A DNA stretch of 64,000 nt from Aldrovandia affinis. Taxonomy: Eukaryota > Chordata > Actinopteri > Notacanthiformes > Halosauridae. Under the pieces are notes generated by a model. It was not told the DNA's origin. It did no database searches and saw only the letters and a program-made list of their open reading frames with translations. Location of the stretch: contig JAINUG010000011.1 in the NCBI GenBank assembly GCA_029706075.1, forward strand, positions 3,594,501 through 3,658,500. Direction: 5' to 3'. Below, piece by piece: positions 30,516-41,340 of this stretch (position 1 is the stretch's first letter; each line of letters begins with the position of its first letter). The position numbers and the translations under genes were made by a program.

Positions 30516-32040
30516 TGACCTACACACGACTGGCTGAAACTGGCTTGGGTCAAGGACCGAGTGTTGTTCTTGGCTTGGCTGAGAGAGCTAATGTCCCACC
30601 TGGATGCAAATTTTATCATGATAATCTCTTTACAAGTTTGTCATTGACTGATGAGATGTGCAAGAGGGGCTATGGAAGCTGTGGTACACTCTGTGAAAAC
30701 CGTCTCTTTGGTGTTCCGCTGACACCAGCTCTGAGATTCAAGAGAAGGGAGAGAGGGGAATCTGAATTCCTTGTTGAAAAAGGAACATTTCTTGTGAGAT
30801 GGAATGACAACAGTGTGGTTACTGTTGCGACAAACATGGAAACAGTGTCAAACTCAACGGTCAATGTTCAAAGATGGAACAAAAAGAAACATGCAATGGC
30901 AATCCTACCCCAGCCAACATGCATTAGCCAGTATAACATGCATATGGGAGGTGTTGATTTACATGACCAATGTGTGGCATGTTACAGGATCAGTATCAGA
31001 TCCAAAAAGTGGTGGTGGCCAATCTACAGCTGGGCACTGAACAGTGCAATGGTCAACAGTTGGTACTATTATCGGTCAGTCTTGAAGGGAGAAGAAGACC
31101 CGCTGTGCTTTCAGAGACGAGTTGCCCAGAGTCTTCTGCAACGCCATGGGGAAAAGTCACGTGGGCATGGAAGGAGGTCAAGTTTTGCACTGCAGATAAT
31201 TGATGCTGGGAGATTCGACAACATCAAGCACTGACCAACAAAAACAGGGAGAAAGTACCAGAGGTGCCGAAAGTGTGGTGGGTGCACTATTGCATGCAAG
31301 CAATGTGATGTTCCATTACACGTTGAATGTTTCAAGGATTTCCACACTCCAATCTGAAACTGGGAAAGTCTAAAGACTGCACAATACATGTTCAAATAGA
31401 TGGATCTAATGACCCAGTTGTTGACTTGTTGTAACAGTTTATGAATTTCTGAGTTTCTTTTATCACAGTACACAGTACATGAAAAACATGATCCGTTTAA
31501 TTCAAATGGTAATGTTCTGTCTGTTTTCAGGACAAAATTGTTTAATATATTTGAATTATTTTTACCTGAAAGAAGATGAATTCATAGGTGTTTTATATTT
31601 TTTAAATGGTTTTCTAATGTTTAAGAATATTTTTCTTTAATTTTGAACAGGATTACCCCTGATATGGGTTGTGTTTCATAAAATTATACGTTTTATGACT
31701 GGTATTCAGTTTATCCATGTGATTTGCAATATTTTCTCGAGAACAGCTCTTAAATGACTTCATATCATGTATTTGATAAAGTTTTCATTGATAAAAGATG
31801 ACACAATGTGCCTAAGACTCTCATTTTCACTCTCATTTTTCAACAAAATACACTATAACATTGCATAGGGGTTCTTACAAGGTATGTGCCCACCGGCCAC
31901 TAAAGTGGCCGTACATTCGAATCATCATTGCTTGGGAAAAAATAATAATAATTGTGAAAAAAACTGCACAACATGTTTATATGGAAGGTTCAAATTATCA
32001 TATATTAGAAATCTCCAGGAAAAATTGGGGCATTAATGGG
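30516..32040 (+). mobile_element. piggyBac transposon, 3' half
   Basis: The frame from 30516 encodes the C-terminal half of a piggyBac transposase. YHDNLFTSLSLTDEM holds the second catalytic aspartate and MGGVDLHDQCVACYRI the third, followed by RSKKWWWPIYSW. An in-frame TGA at 31232-31234 precedes the cysteine-rich C-terminal finger (RCRKCGGCTIACKQCD...LHVECF), which ends at about 31359 in the same frame. The 3' end reads GGCATTAATGGG followed by TTAA (32041-32044), the usual piggyBac target. The GGCCACTAAAGTGGCC hairpin at 31896-31911 fits a subterminal repeat. The N-terminal half and left end are absent. Confidence 0.88.
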
Positions 32041-32318
32041 TTAATACTGTTTTAACTATTACATTTATTACTTTCACATCCTTGTTGTCAACAACACAGA
32101 CAGACTTATAGCATATATGTATGTTTGAAAGAAGGAAGTTGTGTTCCTCTTCAACCACCTGGAACAGTTACAACGGGTATGACAGGGACAGGACGAGACA
32201 CAGACGGTACAAAGCAGAACTGTGCCTGAAATAAGATTCCTGCCCAGAATAGGATGCCCAGAAAATTCCCTTTCTTCAGGTCATGGTGAAACTCAGATTA
32301 GAAGATAACTGCTACCAT

Positions 32319-32321
<3 letters not shown>

Positions 32322-32400
<79 letters not shown>
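32322..32400 (+). repeat. (TG)n microsatellite
   Basis: About 78 bp of TG repeats, followed by (TTTG)n at 32416-32446. Confidence 0.95.
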
Positions 32401-32406
<6 letters not shown>

Positions 32407-32657
32407 TGAGTGCGTTTGCTTGTTTGTTTGTTTGCTTGTTTGTTTGTTCTGTGAAGCTGTTCCACATTTCAATAGACAAAATGCTAAGTTAAAATAACCA
32501 CGCAGTAGCCTACAGTTTTTAATAAATCGAATTGCACGTGAAAAGTCACATCCATGTCATTATAATGAAAGAAACAGCGCCTCAGGGGTCCGACAACAAA
32601 CCTTTTCAGCTGCAGGTACAATACTTAAGCAGGCTGCAATTACCCTGTAGTGGGGCA

Positions 32658-33100
32658 GATAACCACAACGATTGTGCATTTTGTGATAAAAGCATCAAAT
32701 TTGGTACACATGTAGCCAAAGACATTCCAAAAAGATTTGGATGTGGAGCCATCATGAATTTTCAATGTGTCGCCCATGGCAACCATTATTTCAAAATGGC
32801 CACCAGATGACCACAACGATTGTGTTTTTTCTGATAAAAGCATCAAATTTGGTACACATGTAGCCAAAGACATTCCAAAAAGATTTGGATATTGAGTCAT
32901 CATGAATTTTCAATATGTCGCCCATGGCAACCATTTTTCCAAAATGGCCGCCAGTTAACCACAACGATTGTGCATTTTCCGATAAACGCACCAAATTTGG
33001 TACACATGTAGCCAAAGACATTCCAAAAAGATTTGGTTGTTGAGTCTTCATGAATTTTCAATATGTCACCCATGCAACCATTTTTTCAAAATGGCCGCCA
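32658..33100 (+). repeat. Three tandem 148-bp units
   Basis: Units begin at 32658, 32806 and 32954, each with ACCACAACGATTGTG, the AAATTTGGTACACATGTAGC block and AAAATGGCC near its end. A fourth unit lies inverted at about 35229-35372. Confidence 0.9.
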
Positions 33101-33414
33101 GTGGGCACCAGTGACAACTGTTTTCTTATCAATTTTCTTCTTCTGTCGTAGACGTCTTTTAGACCTGCTGTTCGTTTGAGGTGAGCCAGGCTACTGTGTC
33201 ATTGTCCAGGTCCGGCAATCTGTTTGATAACATTGACCTTAGCAGCGTGAAGGCCTTCAATGTTGAGCTGCAGTAGCGCTAAACCAGCTTGGCTTTTTGC
33301 GGTCTGCAGATGTGTTAAAGACATTAGTTTCACTTTTGGGCCTTTAAGCTACTCGTAGGGGAGGCCACGTAGAGGCTGTCTTTGTCTCCCCAGATTCTTT
33401 TTTTGTTATATAGA

Positions 33415-33560
33415 ACTTGAAAAGGGAAGGACACCCACAAAGCGTCTAAACTTGCTGAGTGCTGAACTTTAATACAAATTACACATGCTGAGAACAACGT
33501 TTTGGTCCTTGACCATCATCAGGATTTATGATTCAGAACTTGAATTTGGAAATTCAGAAT
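33415..33560 (-). mobile_element. Penelope-like tail motif, possible insertion
   Basis: On the minus strand it reads GATGATGGTCAAGGACCAAA then ACGTTGTTCTCAGCATG. The pattern of a short hairpin then AAACGTTGTT is common in the 3' region of Penelope-like elements. Too short for a firm call. Confidence 0.35.
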
Positions 33561-33680
33561 TGCTCAGAAGCTACAATTTAAGACTCAAAATAAGTGATAA
33601 CAATGACCCGCCAAATATAGGGTCTATCACATCAAAGTCTATTTAGCACTCCCCTTCACAGCAACAGAGGGCTGTGCAGT

Positions 33681-34727
33681 CTAATGCAGCTTTTTGCACT
33701 TGCACTGCTTAACACAACCCTTCTTACATTTGCAAGAGACAAGTTCATAGCTGGAATGGCCTGCATCTGGTAGGCATGTCCAGAAGGGTTTGTACCCCTC
33801 AGATGTCTTTGACCATCCCCATCTACACGGTGAAGGTAGTTTTGGTGTGGACACTAGCATCTGACCCCACACATGGCCTCCTTGATACACTGCTCTCTTC
33901 ACATGCTCCTCTAAGGCAGCCTTTGTTGGAGGGATTGACAGCACATTGTGCCTCTTCGCAAACATCTTCCTCCGTGCCTTGTCTATTTCTTTGCATGTGC
34001 TGGTTCGGTCATAAAGAAGGATAATAAACCTCTCGATTGTGGCCATTACCTCTTGTGGTATGTCGTCCAGGGCAGAATATAGTTTCAGCAGGGCATGTGT
34101 CAGCTCAGGAAAGACAGCCCAAACAGCCCACCCTGTCTTCTTCCCGTGGCCAGCAAAGCTTGATACAGTATCACAGCCCGTCAATGCATGGAACATGGGA
34201 AGAGCACGTGCCTTTTCAGGCCCTAGCCCTGCTGCAATTTCATGGGCTGCGAGGTATCGGAAATTCTTTCCAGTTCCAAATGCCAACCAAAGCTCATTTT
34301 CTGGGTGTAGACCCTGAGCCACTGCCACAGCCATCACCACAACATCAGTATCAACAGTTTGAATCATGATTTTCTGATGGCCATTTCTTGCTGCATGGGC
34401 CACATGTAATAACATGCGACTATCAGCTTCCTCGTGTGTACATGGAGCAACTGAAGACGGATCTGGAAGTTGTGGCTTGCTGAAGACTTCCACATCATGT
34501 GTGACAACAAGCTGTTTGTCTTCCTGCACAAACCATCTAAGCAGAGCATCTGAGAGTAAGGTGAACAACTCAGTCTTATTGCTGTCAACTCTGAGAAAGT
34601 CTTGCCAGTTCCTGGGAATAGCTGCAGTACCTACCACACGTCTCTGCACCCCTTTCCCACACTTTGCTCTTGTAGCAGCTTTCAAAGATTCAGACAAGTA
34701 GCGGTCCCACACTGACACTGAACCCCA
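33681..34727 (-). CDS. PIN/XPG-like nuclease domain protein of a mobile element, partial
   Basis: An open frame of about 345 codons with no clear ATG; it reads on upstream as AWGSVSVWDRYLSESLK, so the N-terminus is probably missing. Acidic motifs are spaced as in PIN/FEN1-XPG nucleases: HEEAD (about residues 95-99), VDTDVVV (122-128) and TGCDTVSSFAGHGKKTGW (180-197). The last resembles the GCDY...GIG...A block of FEN1. The C-terminus SCKCKKGCVKQCKCKK is a cysteine cluster that probably binds metal. Similar proteins are, from memory, abundant and uncharacterised in fish and cnidarian genomes, as expected of mobile-element genes. It has no host-gene intron and lies between inverted repeats. Function is inferred from motifs only. 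Confidence 0.7.
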   Translation of the reverse strand, partial: WGSVSVWDRYLSESLKAATRAKCGKGVQRRVVGTAAIPRNWQDFLRVDSNKTELFTLLSDALLRWFVQEDKQLVVTHDVEVFSKPQLPDPSSVAPCTHEEADSRMLLHVAHAARNGHQKIMIQTVDTDVVVMAVAVAQGLHPENELWLAFGTGKNFRYLAAHEIAAGLGPEKARALPMFHALTGCDTVSSFAGHGKKTGWAVWAVFPELTHALLKLYSALDDIPQEVMATIERFIILLYDRTSTCKEIDKARRKMFAKRHNVLSIPPTKAALEEHVKRAVYQGGHVWGQMLVSTPKLPSPCRWGWSKTSEGYKPFWTCLPDAGHSSYELVSCKCKKGCVKQCKCKKLH

Positions 34728-36544
34728 TGCTGAGTTTCACAGCAGTGGTGTCACCAGTGTGCCCTGGCTGTGCTTTGACATCCACTCTATTACTGTACTA
34801 TTTTCTGTAAAACATAGCCACATGTACAGTAATTATTCTTCATTTTGCAGACTTGTGAGTTTATTGGACTTTCGTGTTATTTTATTGGAATTACAATTTC
34901 TATGTTGGCCACCACATAAAAAAGATCTTCTTGAATTATATGATAAAATGCAGCTTCTCTGTAATTCTATAGTTGCAAATTTGAAGTCTGAATCATAAAA
35001 TTGTAGGCCTATGTATAATTTGACCCGAGATCATCCATATCAAAATAATCTATGCAACTTTATTGCAATTACAATTGTCATACCAGTCATGGCCGCCATC
35101 TTGAAAATTGTATTATCCAAATGTCAATTCATAAGAACTATGTATACTAGATAAATTGAGCTTATGTCCTCAATATCATTACATTTCCATCCCTGATAAG
35201 AACATTTATCAGAAAAAATTATCAATAGTGACCAATGGCGGCCATTTTGGTTGCCATAGGCGACATATTGAAAATTCATGATGGCTCCACATCTAAATCT
35301 TTTGGAATGCCTTTAACTATATGTGTACCAAATTTCATGCTTTTATCACAAAATGCACAATCCTTATGGAATTTCTAGCTAAGCTGCACCACTACTGGGA
35401 AACAAATTTGAAGTAGGGGAGAGCGGGGTATGTTGTCACACTTTTCACTCTGTCTTACCTGTACTGGGCGCAATACATTGCAATGGTATAAATGTCATAC
35501 CAAATGAAAGGTGGAAGTCTTGGGCACATATTTTGTATTCCTTACATATTCATATCTTATTTCAGTATGGAGTTGTAGACAGTTAAATAGAGGGTGTGCA
35601 CTTGTGACAACTTACCCCATCAGGGGGTAAGTTGTCACACTATTTCATAGTATGTGGGGTAAGTTGTCACATTGGATTATCAACAAATAAGAATGCAACT
35701 AAATCATTGTGAATATAATCTTTTTACTTTCAAATTCAGAACCAAGTACATTTCATTACAGAACTAATTCATTAAAGAACAAAATGCTTAGTCTTAACAA
35801 AACAGACGTGGTGTAATGCACAACGAAACACTTCTAATCAGGCTCATCTTCAGAGTCACAGTTCTGGCACAAATAAATTGCCTGGCCTGGGGTGCAAGCA
35901 TCATGGGCCCACTTCTTGCATCTCACACACTGCACCCAAGTCTCTTTTGGGCGGCTGTTAGAAAATGGCTCCATGCAGACTAGGCAGAAGCACTCCTCTT
36001 CATCTGATGATGACTCGTCTATTTTTCTTTTTACTGTTGCCTTTTTGTTCTCGACAGATCCAGATTTTGCACTTTGCTTCCCTTCCTCCAGAAACAGCCT
36101 GTTTTTAGATTGTGATTTTTACATTTGTAGTGCTTGCTTCACGGGTGTGTCTGTTAGAATTGAGGTTTTGCACCGCTTTCTACCATTATTAGTTTGTTTT
36201 CAGTGACAGCTTTTGGAAATGGCCGGAGGTCCTCTGGAGTTGGTAGTCTGCTGCCAGCACTGGCATTGCTGGGTAAGGGTGAGCTGGCATGGGAACTGAA
36301 CGGGTCTGCGTCTGTGCTTGTGCCTGGCAGGGCAGGGTCGGTACTGGGGCCTGGCGGGGCAGGGCGATCCATAACATGGGAAGGCGCAAACTCAGTTTCC
36401 AAAAATACATCCCTGTTGTAAGGCTGTACCCCAGCTACCCTAAAGCCAGCCTGAATGTTCAAGGGGGTTGCAGCCACAGGATAAGCGATCCCAGGAATGT
36501 CATAAATTGACATTGTTTTCCCAGGATTGTTCCTCATCCATGCA

Positions 36545-37171
36545 TCACACACTGTGTTGATGTGCCTTTTTAGCAGCCCGTAGACAGACCTGTCTAAGGG
36601 TTGAAGCCGATGAGAGCAGTGGGGTGGGAATGACACCATAATTATGCGGTTTTTCTTTGGCATAATTGAGTCCATCAATGGACATATGAGTTTCGTGGTT
36701 GTCCAAAAGGAGTAAACATGGTTTCTCCTTTGAGCATTTTGTATGCTCAATGAAATGTTTCAGGAAGTCAAAAAAGTGCACATCTTTCATCCACCCCGAG
36801 GGATTTGCCGCTCCCTTGCTGCCAGGTGGTCCGTTGTTTAAAAAATGTTCGCGGAAGTTGACACAGGGAAATATGAAATATGGAGGTATACTATTTCCTG
36901 TGGCTGAGAAAGCACAGGCCAGTGTGACAAGCGTCCCCCTTTCAGCAGAGGTCAGTGACCCTACTTGTTTGAATCCGCGTCTGGCCACTACTTTGTCAGG
37001 TTTATGGACCGTGGTCACCCCAGTTTCGTCGACATTCCATATGTCCCCTGGTCCAAATTGATGTCTGTCTAGCACATTTGCTAAATTGTCGAAGAAGGCA
37101 TTAACATTTTCTCGGTTGAAGCTACTAGCTCTGGCAAGGCTAGTTGCCTCAGGCTTTCTTAGCGTCAGCAT
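36545..37171 (-). pseudogene. pogo-like transposase, DDE core
   Basis: The longest open piece of the pogo-like transposase. It carries the first aspartate in [15 protein letters not shown] and the second in [12 protein letters not shown]. The third (QPLDRSVYG) lies in the overlapping frame downstream, so a frameshift falls between them. Confidence 0.85.
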
Positions 37172-37198
37172 TGGGTGCCGTTTTAAGAAGGCTGTAAA

Positions 37199-37657
37199 CT
37201 ACTCCAAGCTGGCCTTTTCTGTTTCTGCCCACATTGGTGTGAACTTCAACTTGTGTGCCACAGCAAACTGGTAGGCAAGTCTTTTGATCTCACTTGGCGA
37301 CAGACCAAAATAAATGTCAGCTGACCTAGCGATATAATGAACAAGTTGCATCTCCAAATCAGGTGGAAATACCTGCCGTGGCTTTCTATAGCCAACCACT
37401 GTTGTTGGCACGGCTGCCTGACTGACAATTCCTTCGCTGGTAACCTTTTCACAATACCGAGTCAGAGTACGGTAATTTATATTAAAATAGTTTGCTGTGC
37501 TTCTGATTGATTTGTTATCCAGCTTCACCTGCCTGACTGCCTTCAACATTATGTCAGGAGGTGTGTTGCCATTCTCTGTCTTTCTTTTATAATTTCTCAC
37601 CAGCATCTCACTTTCTTTGGTTCCTTCGTTCATTCCTTCCTTTCTTCCTTCCCTCAA
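37199..37657 (-). pseudogene. pogo-like transposase, N-terminal helix-turn-helix part
   Basis: Begins [20 protein letters not shown] and includes a psq/CENP-B-like helix-turn-helix and the start of the CENP-B-type DNA-binding region. It ends at an in-frame TAG, after which the DDE part continues in the same frame. Confidence 0.8.
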
Positions 37658-38001
37658 TGCTTCTTTCCTTCAAAAACACATTTCAATTAGCCTCATGTGA
37701 CAACTTGCCTCAAAGCCATTGAGACAACTTGCCCCAAACGGGCATGTGGGCTAATGTTTGCTAAATCTCACATTTATACCTAACACAGTTTTATTACATA
37801 AAATGTAAGGTGCCATTGACTTACTTTTGAAGGAGACAAACACGAAACTTGTGCTCACATGTAATTAAAGCGATCTTTAATTTGAATTTGACCCTAGTTG
37901 CCACAAAGTAGCTATTTGATTTTTGAGATAGTGCCCCTGTGGTTGGAGGTATGAACAGTGTGACAACTTACCCGTGTGACAACTTACCCCGCTCTCCCCT
38001 A

Positions 38002-38650
38002 CTGTACAAGTGCAGCCAGGTAGCATCACCGGCCAAAATTTCAGAAGATGAGAATATCCAACCCCACTTGGTGGATGAAGCGCTTCTTAAAAATCGCCAG
38101 GAAGCGTGTAAAGTGCGCTGGAAATGCGTGTGTGGGAGCTGTGTATAACGCTACTTCGGAAAGAATCAAACCTTAGTATATACAAACCAGTTAACCTGAC
38201 AGAAGAGAGTAGTACAGATTTTCCATTTACCTTGAAGAAGTTTGAAAAAAACAAAAACCATAAAGACATTCATATGGATTGGAATATGTGTTCACCGAAA
38301 ATGAACCCATCCATGTTGAGATGTTGAATACACACCCATTAGGTTAAAAAAACTAGTTAATTCACTTATATATTTCAACGGGGGTATTCAAACAGCTGCT
38401 GAGGGTTTTCAGGGTGTATGCCTCGAAATACTAATGAATATAGTAAGAGAAAACAAAAAACGATACATGGTATTTGTTTCTAAGCGTTCTCCTGAAAAGA
38501 CTCGTTAAATCCAAGACAAAAAACGTTTTTTCCCGACATATAGCGCCCTCTAGTGCTAGAGGAAGAAAGATATGTGCAGCCTACATCTACGTACAGACTA
38601 AACCGCAGGTTTGCTCCTCTCTACTATGACACTACTGCTGCTACGACGAC
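38002..38650. other. Unassigned sequence
   Basis: No gene recognised. TAGCGCCCTCTAGTGCTAGA at 38541-38560 is a palindrome-like GC block of the kind often seen in CTCF sites and MITEs. Confidence 0.35.
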
Positions 38651-38658
38651 AACAACAA

Positions 38659-38660
38659 CT

Positions 38661-38700
<40 letters not shown>

Positions 38701-38702
38701 GA
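38659..38702. repeat. (TAA)n(TTA)n palindrome
   Basis: A TAA run passes directly into a TTA run, forming a perfect AT palindrome of about 42 bp that could extrude a cruciform. Confidence 0.85.
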
Positions 38703-39059
38703 CACGTTGTAAATTATCATTTATTTTGAACAGAAAAATAAGAGTGATAAAAGAGTGTAAATGTTGCACATACAGATAGTGCTATTTCATGTACTGAATA
38801 TAATATGGCCATAGCTTTGAAAACCTTGCCCAGAAAACCATGGCTCTCAGAAGAAGTACAGTAGTGACTCAAAGGATATCAAACAAAAAATAATGGTATT
38901 TGTTGAATGTTTGGCAACAAGGCTGATTGTAAATACTGAAACAGAAACTGCATTGTTGGTAGTAACTAAGGGAGAAACATATTTTGAAGTTCCTGTCATT
39001 GCATTTTCAAAACAACCCAAGCCTCATCACCACACCAAAACACTAACTCTATACTTAAA

Positions 39060-39165
39060 CCCAGTAGCAAATCTCTCTTGAGAATGAGACCCCGTGTCTC
39101 AATGAGATTACCTGTATAAATAAAGGTTAAATAAATAAAGGTTAAATAAAAAACATTTAAAAAAT
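39060..39165 (+). mobile_element. LINE/SINE tail-like repeat
   Basis: TCTCTTGAGAATGAGACCCC then TACCTGTATAAATAAAGGTT and (AAATAAAGGTT)n is a frequent 3' tail of fish retroposons. The element it belongs to is not recognisable. Confidence 0.45.
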
Positions 39166-40774
39166 AACCTTCTACATCAGTTACACTGCACTAGTGCCAC
39201 TGCTGTGTATATCCAATTTACTGCAGGGCAAGGATGGATAATTCTGCTAAATGGCGTATATTGTTGGTCCTGGAGAGCCAGTGTGTTTGCAGGTTTTTGT
39301 TTCCAACAATGAACCTGGCTCAATTAGGGAATTAGCTGTATACACCAATGTCAGTTGACTCACTGATTAGCCCACAGTAAATGGCTTCATATAGGGACAC
39401 AAGAACAGTGTTCAGCTGGCACTCACAAGCTCATCAATAAACAAAGCTGAAATGCCTTTTTCACAAATTATTGGGCAAATTAAATAATTAAGAGCAGAGA
39501 TCCCTCCTTGCCCACACTGATTTAGGACCTGCTCCAATGAAATTAAATATTTTGGAAGAGATGACACACTAAAACTCACAGTGGTTATATAAGTTCAAAT
39601 AGCAGTGTTAGGGGTTTCAAATTCCCATGCTGGTCCTCTAATATGTGACCTCTTATTATCCCCAATTTAAATGGCAAAGCCTTCCTTCCCTTAGCTGGAG
39701 TGTGGTGTGAGTTTTGGTTTCAGCCATAATTTGTCATAATTGTAATAATTAGTGAACTACAAAACACAGTCATTTGAAAAGGCAACAGGGCCATGGAGCA
39801 GCAAACACCTTAACTGTAAAAAGTGAAGATAAATGAAATGAAGAGAAGGGAAGACAAAAAAGAGCTCTTTCACTTCTGTTCCATTGAGTTTAGTGTGTGA
39901 CGCCAACTGAATCGCTTGGTCACAAGGAAAATTGCTTCAGAGCGACAGGAAAACAGTGAACCAAGTTATCCAGTAGGGGGAGTAATTTACACTTTATCAG
40001 AGATTCTATTAGACTATATTGAACACACACAAGCTAAGCGATTTAGTTAAATGTTTTGCACATAGTTTCATGCATAGGACTGCATTCAAATTCACACACT
40101 TACAGAACATAGGCCATAGTATCTGCACACTGCTTTTGAAGCCAACCACAATGGCAAATGATTATGTGTACACTTTTGAAATTCGATTGGTTTGTAGCAG
40201 CCATATTTTTTCACCTAAAAACCTGAACTTGTAGGGGGGCTCTCGCTGCTAAAGCAGCTGTTCACAGTGTATTTATTTGCTTCACAGTCCAGAATCAAAT
40301 TCTTACTGTACGTGTGTTGACTAGGTGTGTAATGATTCATCAACTCCATTGATGCAACAATTTACAAAGATACAACTGCATCGGTATGCAAACAGCTATT
40401 TTTCATGTATTTGTCTTAAATCGATTTACAATGCAAAGAATTGATCATATCAATAAGAACAAATCACATGTTGTATTTGGTACAACAAATATGCAGTGCA
40501 ATGCATTTATATGTGCATTTTTCTTGTTAAGCTTACACAGCATCAACATTCTGACAACTTGTGTTCGTTCTCATGTGATGTTCATTGTATGATGCATGCA
40601 GCAGTCTCAGAGAAAATTTGTGGGGTTTTTTTAGTAGACAAGTTTTGACTGTCCGTGTATGGTCAAATAAAATGACAAAACAAAAGTGTTTGTCATTGTG
40701 TTTACTTATTTGCATGTGCATTAAGTCCATACTTTATAGTTGATCAAAGTTTATCTGCATCAAAGCAGTGTGCT
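39166..40774. other. Non-coding, possible MITE piece
   Basis: GGTCCTGGAGAGCCAGTGTG then GTTTTTGTTTCCAAC (39266-39305) resembles a dispersed fish repeat of unclear class. The rest is unassigned and AT-rich. Confidence 0.35.
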
Positions 40775-41340
40775 GCAGCAGTGAAAAAGGCCAACGGGAT
40801 GTTGGGATACATAGCAAAAAGTATTGAGTATAAATCAAAGGAGGTTATATTAATGTTATCTAATGCCTTTGACAGACTTCACTTAGAATACTGTGTGCAG
40901 TTCTGGGCACCACAGTACAAGAAAGACATAGAAAAGTTCAAAGAAGGGCAACTAAATTGATACCTGGTATGAAAGGTAAAAGTTGTGAGGATAGACTTAA
41001 GGCACTCAATCTATTTAAGCTTAGCAAACAGAGACTTAGGGGGGATTTGACTGAGGTTTTTAAATTCCTAAAAGGGATTAACAAAGTGAACTGCAAAATA
41101 TTTTTTAAGATAAGTGGGGTCAGCAGAACAAGAGGGCACAGGTGGAAATTAGTTAAAGGCAAATTCTGCAAGGATATTAGGAAGTTTTTCCTTTACACAG
41201 ACAGTTGTCAATGCCTGGAACAGCTTGCCAGGTCAGGTAGTAGATGTAGTACTAGATACTCTTTAGATTAGGACATGACGAGCCTAGATGGGCTGAATGG
41301 CCCGTTCTCGTCATTATGTATTCTTATGTTCTTATGTTAA
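40775..41340 (+). mobile_element. CR1-type LINE 3' end
   Basis: The frames encode the end of the reverse transcriptase and the C-terminal domain: MLGYIAKSIEYKSKEVI, RLHLEYCVQFWAPQYKKDI, RLKALNLFKLSKQRLRGDL, then KVNCKIFFKISGVSRTRGH. It ends with GGCCCGTTCTCGTCATTATG and a TTCTTATGTT repeat tail. At least three frame changes are present. The same family gives the pieces at 4246 and 57450. Confidence 0.85.

Larger units (their letters stand above)
32643..35399 (-). mobile_element. Inverted-repeat DNA element with PIN/XPG-like nuclease (Academ-like)
   Basis: The ends CCCTGTAGTGGGGCAG (left) and its near-complement CTGCACCACTACTGGG (right) are followed inward by a repeat module. The left side has three 148-bp units (32658-33100) and the right side one inverted unit (about 35229-35372). 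Inside lies one coding segment (33681-34727, minus) for a nuclease-like protein. No DDE transposase is seen, so the copy is either internally deleted or depended on helpers. From memory, some Academ elements encode an XPG-type nuclease, which makes that superfamily the first candidate. No convincing target duplication was found. A pogo element lies 16 bp beyond the right end. Confidence 0.65.
35416..37999 (-). mobile_element. pogo-like transposon with PHD-type finger, near full length
   Basis: A 2,584-bp element with inverted ends GGGGAGAGCGGGGTA and a TA target duplication (35414-35415 and 38000-38001). The transposase runs on the minus strand from about 37660 to 35834. It has an N-terminal helix-turn-helix ([20 protein letters not shown]), then the DDE domain with [24 protein letters not shown] and [12 protein letters not shown] as the three acidic sites. 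The C-terminal tail has a C4HC3 finger (CFCLVC...WVQCVRCKKWAHDAC...LCQNC) of PHD type. A stop at 37199-37201 and a frameshift near 36650 interrupt the frame, with further breaks before the finger, so it is inactive but recent-looking. Subterminal copies of GTGTGACAACTTACCCC are repeated at both ends. Confidence 0.9.

Noticed and set aside
32640-33051. Overlapping minus-strand open frames in the 148-bp repeats
   Set aside because: The repeat unit lacks stops in one frame, so the frames repeat with the unit; they have no start context and no known domain.
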